Positions 1-5,191 of a stretch of DNA of 5,191 bases are shown piece after piece. Where the stretch lies: NCBI GenBank assembly GCA_013815535.1, contig JACDGC010000332.1:1-5191 (forward strand), read 5' to 3'. Numbering within the stretch: the stretch's first letter is position 1; every line of letters begins with the position of its first letter. The translations under genes and the position numbers were made by a program. Source of the stretch: Ktedonobacterales bacterium (GTDB taxonomy: Bacteria; Chloroflexota; Ktedonobacteria; Ktedonobacterales; JACDGC01). The notes beneath the pieces are model-generated. The model did not search any database. It saw only the letters and a list, made by a program, of their open reading frames with translations, and was not told the origin of the DNA.

Positions 1-1
1 G

Positions 2-475
2 CATCTGGCTGGGCAAACATGGCTGGCCGACACGGGCTTTGGTGCCCAGGGCATCCGCGAGCCGTTGCCGCTCATCGACGGAGCAACGTCCACGCAAGGT
101 TTGGCACAGTATCGCCTGACGGCGGGTGCCCGCTGGGGGTGGTTGTTGGAACAAGCGCATCAAGGTGCTTGGCGGTCGCTCTACGGTTTTACGCTGGAGC
201 CGTTTTATCCCAGTGATTATGCCGTCATGAATCATTATCACTCGACTTCCCCAGCCTCGCCTTTCACACAACATCGCATGCTGGCCATCCACACGCCAAC
301 CGGGCGCATTGCGCTTTATGATAACGAACTCAAGATTTACGCGCCAGAGCAGACCACGATACGCTTGATCAAAGATGAGGCTGAATTTCGTGAAGTCGTT
401 GCCACCTATTTTGCCGTGGAGTTATCCCCAGATGTGTCATTCACTGATGCTTTGGATAAGAATGTTGATTTGTAA
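2..475 (+). CDS. nat: Arylamine N-acetyltransferase, C-terminal part (5' end outside window)
   Basis: Cytosolic enzyme of the arylamine N-acetyltransferase (NAT) family, which moves an acetyl group from acetyl-CoA to arylamines, hydrazines or arylhydroxylamines through a Cys-His-Asp triad. The frame is open from the first complete codon and ends at TAA 473-475, giving 157 visible residues of a family usually near 270-280, so about the first 120 residues, with the catalytic Cys and His, lie before the window. Seen here: WLADTGFG (visible residues 7-14), matching the family's DVGFG block whose Asp (residue 10, bases 29-31) is the third triad member; REPLPL (19-24); and the typical FYPSDYAVMNHYHSTSPASPF stretch (68-88, here described by its core N-Y-STSP-S-F), followed by TPTGR (98-102). 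An in-frame TTG at 65 is only an internal codon, since the homology runs upstream of it. NAT relatives also include RifF-type amide synthases of ansamycin pathways, but no polyketide genes are visible here. Family assignment is firm; the substrate is unknown. Confidence 0.88.
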   Translation, partial: HLAGQTWLADTGFGAQGIREPLPLIDGATSTQGLAQYRLTAGARWGWLLEQAHQGAWRSLYGFTLEPFYPSDYAVMNHYHSTSPASPFTQHRMLAIHTPTGRIALYDNELKIYAPEQTTIRLIKDEAEFREVVATYFAVELSPDVSFTDALDKNVDL

Positions 476-516
476 GTAGCGCATCGGTGCTGTCAGGCTC
501 TTACGCTATGGAAATG

Positions 517-556
517 GATGCGTCCAGGCTATCGCATCGCTATTCCTGGTGCGATG
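517..556. repeat. Overlapping short inverted repeats downstream of nat
   Basis: Three related motifs sit in a row: GATGCG (517-522), CGCATCGC (533-540) and GCGATG (551-556). The middle one can pair with either neighbour, giving two mutually exclusive 6-bp hairpins, each with a 10-base loop. No T-run follows either, so this is not a canonical intrinsic terminator. It lies between the nat stop and the predicted promoter of the next operon, so a role in ending or stabilising the nat transcript is possible but only inferred. Confidence 0.35.
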
Positions 557-606
557 TGTCTTTCACCATGCCGTCGCTCAATCTGAGCCAGCACACTATG
601 GCCCAC

Positions 607-635
607 TTGACTTTCTGGTACATTGCTTTTATACT
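607..635 (+). promoter_or_regulatory. Sigma-70-type promoter of the regulator-exporter-methyltransferase operon
   Basis: A -35 box TTGACT (607-612) and a -10 box TATACT (630-635) each match the consensus at 5 of 6 positions, with an ideal 17-base spacer (613-629). The predicted transcription start is near 642, leaving a leader of about 65 bases before the ATG at 707. It is the only promoter-like pair this good in the gap and points at the regulator gene. Position and function are inferred from sequence alone. Confidence 0.7.
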
Positions 636-641
636 TGGTTT

Positions 642-659
642 GTGCGGTAAATGTCGCAC
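642..659. promoter_or_regulatory. Operator-like inverted repeat at the predicted transcription start
   Basis: The 18-base site GTGCGGTAAATGTCGCAC has perfect 5-bp arms, GTGCG (642-646) and CGCAC (655-659), around an 8-base centre. It begins at the predicted +1, where a bound dimer would block transcription. ArsR-family proteins are dimers that commonly bind imperfect inverted repeats in their own promoter, so autorepression by the adjacent regulator is a reasonable inference. It could alternatively act as a small RNA hairpin at the 5' end of the leader. Confidence 0.45.
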
Positions 660-693
660 GTGGGGTGTGAATCGCTCGTCCGATATTATTCTT

Positions 694-700
694 AAGGAGG
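694..700 (+). promoter_or_regulatory. Ribosome binding site of the ArsR-type regulator
   Basis: AAGGAGG is fully complementary to the 16S rRNA anti-Shine-Dalgarno and ends 6 bases before ATG 707. It fixes that ATG as the start rather than the later in-frame Met codons at 755 and 776. Confidence 0.8.
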
Positions 701-706
701 AAGTGC

Positions 707-1330
707 ATGACCGATGAGCTGGCGGGCGCTGCTGCTTCCACCGTTGCCCCGGCAATGCCCATCTTGCCCGCGCGCATGGTGCTCAGCACCGAACAGCACC
801 TGAGGGCGATAGCCGATCCGATGCGTTCGCGCATTCTGGTGGTGTTGCAGCACGAAACCGCGACGGCGAAACAATTGGCCGTGCGACTGGGGGCGGTGCC
901 TGGCACCATCGCGCACCACATGCAGGTGCTCGAAGCGGCGGGTTTGGTGCAGATCGTGGCGCGTCGGCTGGTGCATGGCATTCAGGCGAAATATTACGCT
1001 CGATCGGCACGCATCTTTGTCTTCGCCATTCCGCCAGATGTCGTGGGTGTGGCATCCGTGGAGGAAGATTTCTTGGCTAAGGGCCAGCAAGAGCTGGCTG
1101 AAGCGCTGGTCGCGTCGCAGGAAGATCCCACCCTTTCCGCTGGGTTTCCGCATGTTCGGTTGACGGCAAGTCGGGCGCGCTATTACGCCGACCGCCTAGA
1201 CGCGTTGGTGGAAGAGCTGCTCAACGAACCCCTGGACCCAGGTGGTGATGTCTACGGCTTCGTTTATGCGCTCTTTCGTGCGCCACCCGACTTGCAACCA
1301 GCCCCTAGTCGCTCAGAAGACGACGCGTGA
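707..1330 (+). CDS. ArsR-type winged helix-turn-helix transcriptional regulator
   Basis: A 207-residue DNA-binding regulator and probable repressor of its own operon. After an Ala/Pro-rich leader (1-27), the segment EQHLRAIADPMRSRILVVL (29-47) is the opening helix typical of ArsR/HTH_20 proteins. The helix-turn-helix spans about 52-81 (TAKQLAVRLGAVPGTIAHHM, then QVLEAAGLV), and a wing follows at 82-98 ending in KYY. ArsR/SmtB repressors are often only about 100-120 residues; here a further ~100 residues follow, with a helical part (about 155-175, SRARYYADRLDALVEELL) and a short DPGG...YGFVYALF strand-like part (178-190), probably for ligand sensing or dimerisation. There is no cysteine anywhere, so the metal-binding ELCVCDL-type site of classic ArsR/SmtB sensors is absent and an organic ligand is more likely. 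The exporter follows after a 42-base gap to its preferred start. The fold is well supported; ligand and operator are inferred. Confidence 0.85.
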   Translation: MTDELAGAAASTVAPAMPILPARMVLSTEQHLRAIADPMRSRILVVLQHETATAKQLAVRLGAVPGTIAHHMQVLEAAGLVQIVARRLVHGIQAKYYARSARIFVFAIPPDVVGVASVEEDFLAKGQQELAEALVASQEDPTLSAGFPHVRLTASRARYYADRLDALVEELLNEPLDPGGDVYGFVYALFRAPPDLQPAPSRSEDDA

Positions 1331-1358
1331 GCCCGCGCTTGCGCAGTCATCATCCCGC

Positions 1359-1364
1359 AGGAGG
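1359..1364 (+). promoter_or_regulatory. Ribosome binding site that favours the second ATG of the exporter
   Basis: AGGAGG lies 2 bases before ATG 1367 but 8 bases before the in-frame ATG 1373. Only the latter is within the normal spacing range, so 1373 is the likelier start; the alternative would add just Met-Gly. Confidence 0.7.
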
Positions 1365-1372
1365 CGATGGGT

Positions 1373-2635
1373 ATGTCAGCGAACCAGCGGTTCAAGTCCG
1401 CAAAAAGTCCGTTCATGATGTATTGGTCTGGTCAAACGCTCTCGAATCTTGGTGGCGCTTTTACGATGTTTGCGCTGCCGCTGTTGGTCTATAAACTCAC
1501 GGGGTCGGCACTGAGTTTGAGCCTCACCTTTGTCGCCTATGATCTGCCCTATGTGCTATTTGGCTTGCTCATTGGTGCGTGGGTGGATCGCGTCAATCGC
1601 AAGCGGTTGATGATCCTCACAGATGCCGCACGGGCTGGCATCTTGTGCGTGTTGCCCGTGCTGGCAATGGCGCACCTGTTGGCGGTGTGGCACATCTACC
1701 TTGCTGCATTTCTGCTTTCCACCCTTTCGTATGCCTTTAACACGGCGGAGTTTGCGGCGGTCCCGAGCCTGGTGGGGGCGGATGAACTGCTGCGAGCGAA
1801 TGGGCGCATTCAGGCGAGCTTTTCGGCGACGGCGGTGGTCGGTCCGCTGTTGGCCGGGGTGTTGATCTTCATCCTGCCACTGTCCGCGCTACTCTTCGTG
1901 GATGCGGCATCTTTTGGCGTTTCGCTGGTGACGCTCGCCTTGATCCGCGTCAGCTTTAATCAGACGACTGATGCAGCGCCCGCGAACCTCGGCCAGGCCA
2001 TTCAAGAGGGGGTGCGCTACGTGGTGGGCCACCCTGTGCTGCGCAACGTGTGCATCATGATGGCGCTGATCAACGTCTTCGCGACGGTTGCGAATACCCA
2101 ACTAGTGTTCTTTGCCAAGGCGCGCTACCATGCCAGCGATGCCCAGGTGGCCTGGCTCTTCGCGGCTGGTGGTGTGGGTGCGGTGATTTTCGCGCTGCTG
2201 GCCGAAGTGCTGCGCAAACGCTGGGCGTTCAGCCGCGTCGCGCTTGGGGCGATTTTCCTCTTTGGGGTGGGCACGGTGTTGCTCGCCAGCGCGCCGTGGT
2301 TTGGTGTGGCGTTGGTGTGGTGGGCGGGCATTTCGGGCCTGGGCGTGCTGTTCAATATCAACTTCACGAGTTTATGGCAAGGGATCGTGCCCAACCAGTT
2401 GTTAGGGCGCGTGCTGAGTGTCGCCACCGTGTTGGCTTGGGCCGCGAATCCCGTGGGATCGTTCATGGGGGGCGTCGCCATTGAGCGGACCCAGAATGTT
2501 GCCTTGGTCTATGGGGTCAGTGGCATTTTGATTAGCCTGATCGCGGTTGGGTTCATGTTCTCGTCCATCGCGCACGCTGAACGCTATCTAATGCCAGAAC
2601 AGGCTGAGGTGCCGGTGCCAAGTGCGGTCGGGTAG
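1373..2635 (+). CDS. MFS exporter (MFS_3 / EntS-Mef-like), second gene of the operon
   Basis: A 420-residue inner-membrane transporter of the major facilitator superfamily, probably a proton-driven drug or metabolite exporter. The protein is hydrophobic throughout, with roughly 12 membrane segments in two halves separated by a polar loop (about 195-220). The MFS motif A lies between TM2 and TM3 as GAWVDRVNRKR (68-78), and the second half carries the related loop AEVLRKRW (277-284). The VPNQLLGRV block (339-347) before the last two helices is typical of the MFS_3 group, which includes enterobactin exporter EntS and macrolide exporter Mef. About 400-420 residues is usual, so it looks intact. 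It follows the regulator closely and precedes the methyltransferase, so co-transcription from the promoter at 607-635 is likely. A longer form from ATG 1367 is possible. The substrate cannot be deduced; subfamily placement is moderate. Confidence 0.87.
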   Translation: MSANQRFKSAKSPFMMYWSGQTLSNLGGAFTMFALPLLVYKLTGSALSLSLTFVAYDLPYVLFGLLIGAWVDRVNRKRLMILTDAARAGILCVLPVLAMAHLLAVWHIYLAAFLLSTLSYAFNTAEFAAVPSLVGADELLRANGRIQASFSATAVVGPLLAGVLIFILPLSALLFVDAASFGVSLVTLALIRVSFNQTTDAAPANLGQAIQEGVRYVVGHPVLRNVCIMMALINVFATVANTQLVFFAKARYHASDAQVAWLFAAGGVGAVIFALLAEVLRKRWAFSRVALGAIFLFGVGTVLLASAPWFGVALVWWAGISGLGVLFNINFTSLWQGIVPNQLLGRVLSVATVLAWAANPVGSFMGGVAIERTQNVALVYGVSGILISLIAVGFMFSSIAHAERYLMPEQAEVPVPSAVG

Positions 2636-2663
2636 TGGGGCAACTGTTGATTGGATCATGGCG

Positions 2664-2685
2664 AGCACGCCACGCGGTGCTGCTC
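2664..2685 (+). repeat. Small hairpin between exporter and methyltransferase genes
   Basis: AGCAC (2664-2668) can pair with GTGCT (2677-2681), and the overlapping GAGCA (2663-2667) with TGCTC (2681-2685). These are alternative 5-bp stems in the 74-base gap upstream of the methyltransferase ribosome binding site. No T-run follows, so a terminator is unlikely; a minor effect on mRNA processing or relative expression is the most that can be suggested. Confidence 0.2.
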
Positions 2686-2697
2686 ACGTTCTTGCAC

Positions 2698-2703
2698 AGG
2701 AGG
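2698..2703 (+). promoter_or_regulatory. Ribosome binding site that fixes the methyltransferase start
   Basis: AGGAGG sits 6 bases before ATG 2710, an ideal distance. The longer frame from GTG 2635, which would overlap the exporter stop by one base, has no comparable site and would add 25 residues unlike the family's usual N terminus. Confidence 0.75.
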
Positions 2704-2709
2704 CCGCAG

Positions 2710-3540
2710 ATGTCAGAGTCAGATACGGGTTCATATCGCATTCGTGAAGTCAGCCGTTCGATGGAAAAAGAACTGGAACGGTTGCGCGTGCAAACCATTC
2801 TCGGTTGGGAAAAAGAGTCACGGGCGCTGCGCCACTTTGGGTTGCGCGACGGCATGTCGGTGCTGGAAGTGGGCATGGGGCCTGGTTTTGTCACCGAACA
2901 ACTGTTGGCGTTGCTTCCCCATAGCGTCATCACAGGGGTTGATTTCGATCCGGTGATGGTGGAAACCGCCGAGCAGCAGTTGCGCTATATGCGTGGGGAC
3001 CGCGTGCAACTCGTCCACGGTTCGATCATGCAAATGCCCTTGCCCGATGATAGCTATGATTTCGCGCTGGCACGCTTCCTCTTCCAGCATTTGCCCGATC
3101 CGGTCGGGGCCGCGCGCGAAGTGCTGCGGGTACTCAAACCGGGGGGGATATTCGCCATTCACGATGTCGATGCCGAGGTGGGTGGTTTGGGCGAGCCAGC
3201 CATGTCGCCGGAAATGATGGAGATCCTCACACGGGCTGACACCCTGCAAACGCGCCAGGGAGGCAATACCAAAATTGGTCGGCAGTTGCCGCGCATCTTG
3301 AAGCAAGCCGGATTCGCGCAGTTGGACATGGATATCATGTTGGTGCATAGCGATATCGTGGGCATGGAGCGCATGGCCATCCTCTGGGATGAAGAGCGCC
3401 TATGGCCCGCCCTCAAGGCAGGCATCATCACACAGGCCGATTTCGATCGCGTGCGTGTTGATCTGGCCGCATATCGGGCGAACCCCGCCTCGCTGGAAGC
3501 TTATACGCTGCTGTTTGCCAAGGGAATGAAACCTGAGTGA
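2710..3540 (+). CDS. Class I SAM-dependent methyltransferase, third gene of the operon
   Basis: A 276-residue soluble methyltransferase using S-adenosylmethionine. After an N-terminal charged helix (about 10-42), the Rossmann-type core shows motif I VLEVGMGPGF (51-60), the acidic end of strand 2 in GVDFD (76-80; Asp78 is expected to bind the ribose), the GSIMQMPLPDDSYD block (104-117; Asp/Ser around the adenine site and motif II), FQHLPDP (125-131) and the LKPGG loop (142-146) followed by HDVD (151-154). This is the Methyltransf_11/25/31, UbiE-like pattern seen in small-molecule methyltransferases. A variable C-terminal part (about 160-276) probably forms the substrate lid. It has no cysteine, so it is not an ArsM-type arsenite methyltransferase, and it lacks the N-P-x-Y/F type motif of N6-adenine or Erm enzymes. 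Its place behind an exporter suggests it modifies the same compound, or helps protect against it; this is inference. Confidence 0.86.
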   Translation: MSESDTGSYRIREVSRSMEKELERLRVQTILGWEKESRALRHFGLRDGMSVLEVGMGPGFVTEQLLALLPHSVITGVDFDPVMVETAEQQLRYMRGDRVQLVHGSIMQMPLPDDSYDFALARFLFQHLPDPVGAAREVLRVLKPGGIFAIHDVDAEVGGLGEPAMSPEMMEILTRADTLQTRQGGNTKIGRQLPRILKQAGFAQLDMDIMLVHSDIVGMERMAILWDEERLWPALKAGIITQADFDRVRVDLAAYRANPASLEAYTLLFAKGMKPE

Positions 3541-3549
3541 TCGCCTCAA

Positions 3550-3562
3550 TGCTCAGCGAGCA
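3550..3562. repeat. 5-bp hairpin just after the methyltransferase stop
   Basis: TGCTC-AGC-GAGCA is a perfect 5-bp stem with a 3-base loop, 10 bases after the methyltransferase stop codon. No T-run follows. Together with the stronger hairpin at 3582-3597 it may mark the 3' end of the operon transcript. Confidence 0.3.
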
Positions 3563-3581
3563 CCCAGGGAATCAGGACATC

Positions 3582-3597
3582 GGGGCAAGGATGCCCC
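3582..3597. terminator. GC-rich hairpin, possible bidirectional terminator of the convergent genes
   Basis: GGGGCA-AGGA-TGCCCC is a perfect 6-bp GC-rich stem with a 4-base loop, placed 42 bases after the methyltransferase stop. It has no T-run on either strand, so it is not a textbook intrinsic terminator, but a stable stem between convergent genes could stop or stabilise transcripts from both. It could equally be one copy of a dispersed intergenic palindromic repeat, which only a genome comparison would show. Confidence 0.4.
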
Positions 3598-3638
3598 ACC
3601 CCTCCTCATATCAGTCCCCCGCTATCTCGTGGTGATGC

Positions 3639-3850
3639 ATGCTTCCTACGATGTTTCTTGGTGGCCAGGAAGCGTCTCAGCAGCTGAGTGGCAGCTTTGC
3701 TAACAGCCAGATGATCTCCTTCGTCGCGCTCCCCACGCTCAGTGCTTTTCTGGCCAGCAGTTTGGATACGGTGGGGATGCTATTGGCTTTCGCGCTCTGT
3801 GGCTTATTTGGCTGTGCTCGAGGCGTCTGCATGTGGCAGCTGGACGCGGC
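3639..3850 (+). pseudogene. Possible remnant of an MFS transporter C terminus
   Basis: The plus-strand frame from ATG 3639 encodes about 70 residues before reaching the unremarkable part of the gap. It looks like the last two helices of an MFS exporter: MISFVALPTLSAFLASSLD (25-43) and a second hydrophobic run, TVGMLLAFALCGLFG (44-58), followed by a short polar tail. The spacing of Ile, Phe, Ala, Pro, Ala, Leu and Gly resembles the same region of the minus-strand exporter (its IAFGAEPLSLAMTGALLQWLG, residues 370-390; about 7 identities in 23 by eye). The first 20 residues fit less well, there is no Shine-Dalgarno, and the N-terminal ~350 residues of such a protein are absent because the methyltransferase lies directly upstream. 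The open frame runs on to 4118 against the second exporter, which is probably accidental. It may instead be chance hydrophobic coding in GC-rich DNA. Confidence 0.33.
3676..3688. repeat. Perfect 13-base palindrome CTCAGC-A-GCTGAG
   Basis: CTCAGC (3676-3681) and GCTGAG (3683-3688) are exact inverted copies around a single A. This could be a protein-binding site, but it lies inside the possible MFS remnant and away from any promoter, so chance is a fair explanation. Confidence 0.25.
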
Positions 3851-3931
3851 GCATGCCACGAGCGAAGCACCCGCGCCAGTCCTGGCAGGTCAGTGGTGTG
3901 CGTCACAGACCCGTCATCAGCGCCCGCTGCC

Positions 3932-5188
3932 TCATTCGCGGCGGAGGCGGGGATACGCGGTGACGACGACGCTGAGGGCGATTTGGGGGAGCGCGATCAC
4001 CACCACTGTGGCGGCTGGCCCCAGCCATTGCAGCAACGCGCCAGTCATCGCCAGGCTCAGCGGTTCCGCGCCGAAGGCGATCAGGCGAAATACGCTGTTG
4101 ACGCGCCCTTGCAGGTGATCGGGAATGCGTTGCAGCCGATAGGCATATTGCGTCACAAGGTACATCGGCACAATCATGAACCCCAAGAAATTCGCCAGCG
4201 CCAGCAACCAGAGCGAATGCACGAACGGATAGATCAACCATTCCAGTGCCCACAGCCAGGTGACTGGCACCATGATCTGCCCAAAGCGGAAGCGGCGATT
4301 GAGCACATCGGCCAGCAGTGCGCCGATGATGCCGCCCGCCGCGCCCGTGGCGAACAGCACCCCGATGGTGACATCCGAGGCGTGCAATTGCTTGGCAAAA
4401 ACGATGACTATCAGCGGATAGCCACTGCTGAAGAGCATCAATCCGCCCGTGAGGAAGGCGACGAAGCGCATCACTGGCTGCCCCCACAGCCAGGTGATGC
4501 CCTCGCGCATGTCATCCCACAGCCGCGTCTTGGCGGCGGTGGCGCGGGGCGCCTGAAACTCCGTGCGAATCCACCGGAGCGAAAGGACCGAGGCAACATA
4601 TGAGACGGCATCGGTCACGAAGGGCACCAAGGCATTGAGCGAAAAAAGGACGCCCCCCACGGCGGGGCCGATGAAGCCGGTGATGTTGTCGACGACGACC
4701 CCTTGCGAGGTCGCGCTGGCGATTTGGCCGGGGGCGACGACGCGCGGCACGCTGGCTGATTCGGCCATGTTATAGAACGTGAAGAGGGTGCCCTCGATCA
4801 GCGTTGCGATGCCTAACTGCCAGAGCGTCAGCCGCCCCAGCGCGAGCGTGACGGGGATGCTGCCGATGGCGATGGCGCGGCCCGCGTCACAGAGCCACAT
4901 GGTGCGCTTGCGGTCCCAGCGGTCGACCAGTGCCCCGGCGGGCAGGGCCAAGAACATGTAGGGCACCGCACGCAAAGCCGTGATGAGGCCCGTCACCAAC
5001 GGCGAATGCGTCACGGCCAGCACCAGCAGGGGAAAGGCGAGTTGTGAGATGCGCGACCCAGTGGATGAGATGGCTTGCCCACCCAGCAAGAGCAGATAGT
5101 CACGGTTGCGGCGCAGTTCCACGACTGGTGGTGGCTGGGCGCTGATGGGGTGTTCGCAGATGGTGAGATCGAGTTCTTGACTGGCCAT
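3932..5188 (-). CDS. MFS exporter (MFS_3-like), convergent to the operon
   Basis: A 418-residue inner-membrane transporter, apparently complete, starting at ATG (complement of 5186-5188) and ending at TGA (3932-3934). A polar N-terminal tail (about 1-30) precedes roughly 12 membrane segments. Motif A is GALVDRWDRKR (85-95), the central cytoplasmic loop lies near 208-228, the second-half loop is ADVLNRRFRFG (293-303), and LQGRVNSVFRLI (359-370) precedes the last two helices. It shares the order and many residues of the first exporter (for example GQ-S-G near the N terminus, FPLLVL versus LPLLVY, the HASD-x4-LFA-G segment in the second half), so the two are distant paralogues rather than recent copies. 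Likely an efflux pump for a small organic compound. Its ribosome binding site and promoter lie beyond the window edge, so regulation and operon partners are unseen. Confidence 0.88.
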   Translation of the reverse strand: MASQELDLTICEHPISAQPPPVVELRRNRDYLLLLGGQAISSTGSRISQLAFPLLVLAVTHSPLVTGLITALRAVPYMFLALPAGALVDRWDRKRTMWLCDAGRAIAIGSIPVTLALGRLTLWQLGIATLIEGTLFTFYNMAESASVPRVVAPGQIASATSQGVVVDNITGFIGPAVGGVLFSLNALVPFVTDAVSYVASVLSLRWIRTEFQAPRATAAKTRLWDDMREGITWLWGQPVMRFVAFLTGGLMLFSSGYPLIVIVFAKQLHASDVTIGVLFATGAAGGIIGALLADVLNRRFRFGQIMVPVTWLWALEWLIYPFVHSLWLLALANFLGFMIVPMYLVTQYAYRLQRIPDHLQGRVNSVFRLIAFGAEPLSLAMTGALLQWLGPAATVVVIALPQIALSVVVTAYPRLRRE

Positions 5189-5191
5189 GGT

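Larger units (their letters stand above)
3541..3931. other. Convergent intergenic region between methyltransferase and second MFS gene
   Basis: These 391 bases separate two genes that point at each other. They hold two compact hairpins in the first 60 bases, a perfect 13-base palindrome at 3676-3688 and a plus-strand open stretch that may be a decayed MFS 3' end. I see no tRNA, CRISPR repeat, transposase or convincing promoter. The part after about 3850 shows nothing recognisable. Confidence 0.6.

Noticed and set aside
487..717. Plus-strand 76-residue frame in the gap before the regulator
   Set aside because: It runs through the promoter, operator-like site and ribosome binding site and over the regulator start, has no Shine-Dalgarno of its own, and its composition is not protein-like for any family I recognise.
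529..981. Minus-strand frame opposite the gap and regulator gene
   Set aside because: It is antisense to the well-supported regulator and has a low-complexity, Arg/Ala/Cys/Thr-rich composition typical of a shadow frame in GC-rich DNA.
2818..3348. Minus-strand 176-residue frame opposite the methyltransferase
   Set aside because: It is rich in His, Gln and Arg with no recognisable motif, and lies fully antisense to clear SAM-binding motifs.
2710..3540. Erm-type rRNA methyltransferase, giving a Mef/Erm-like macrolide resistance pair
   Set aside because: The core motifs are of the UbiE/Methyltransf_11 type and the N-L-P-F/N-P-x-Y class motif of rRNA and DNA adenine methyltransferases is missing.
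3903..4487. Minus-strand alternative frame within the second exporter
   Set aside because: It overlaps the exporter in another frame on the same strand, is Arg/His/Ala-rich and has no family features; no frameshift is needed to explain the exporter.
3833..4603. Plus-strand 256-residue frame opposite the second exporter
   Set aside because: It is very rich in His, Gln, Arg and Asp, the usual reverse-strand shadow of a hydrophobic membrane protein; the minus-strand frame has full MFS motifs.
1..5191. Mobile elements, CRISPR arrays, tRNA or rRNA genes
   Set aside because: I saw no transposase or integrase motifs, no regularly spaced direct repeats, and no cloverleaf-like or rRNA-like segments.

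Overview
The window is GC-rich bacterial DNA with dense genes, strong AGGAGG-type ribosome binding sites and a recognisable sigma-70-type promoter. The family mix (an ArsR-type winged-helix regulator with a long C-terminal extension, MFS_3-like exporters, a stand-alone SAM methyltransferase and an arylamine N-acetyltransferase) would fit a member of the Chloroflexota or another soil or environmental lineage. No marker gene is present, so the taxonomic assignment is a weak inference.

Layout: (i) 2-475 (+) is the C-terminal 157 residues of an arylamine N-acetyltransferase whose start lies before the window. (ii) 476-706 is a non-coding gap holding short competing inverted repeats, then a near-consensus promoter (TTGACT-17-TATACT), an operator-like inverted repeat at the predicted transcription start, and a perfect Shine-Dalgarno. 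(iii) 707-3540 (+) looks like one operon of three genes: an ArsR/SmtB-fold regulator, a 12-TM MFS exporter and a class I SAM-dependent methyltransferase, each with its own AGGAGG ribosome binding site. (iv) 3541-3931 is a convergent intergenic region with two short hairpins and a plus-strand stretch that may be the remnant of the last two membrane helices of another MFS transporter. (v) 3932-5188 (-) is a second complete MFS exporter, a distant paralogue of the first, converging on the operon.

How they may work together: the simplest reading is a ligand-inducible efflux cassette. The regulator would repress its own promoter, and a small molecule would release it to express the exporter and a methyltransferase acting on the same compound or on its target. 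Regulator and methyltransferase both lack cysteine, which argues against arsenic or metal detoxification and for an organic ligand. The substrate cannot be read from the sequence. I do not see a clearly novel system; the most interesting points are the complete control region of the operon and the possible third MFS remnant between the two intact exporters.
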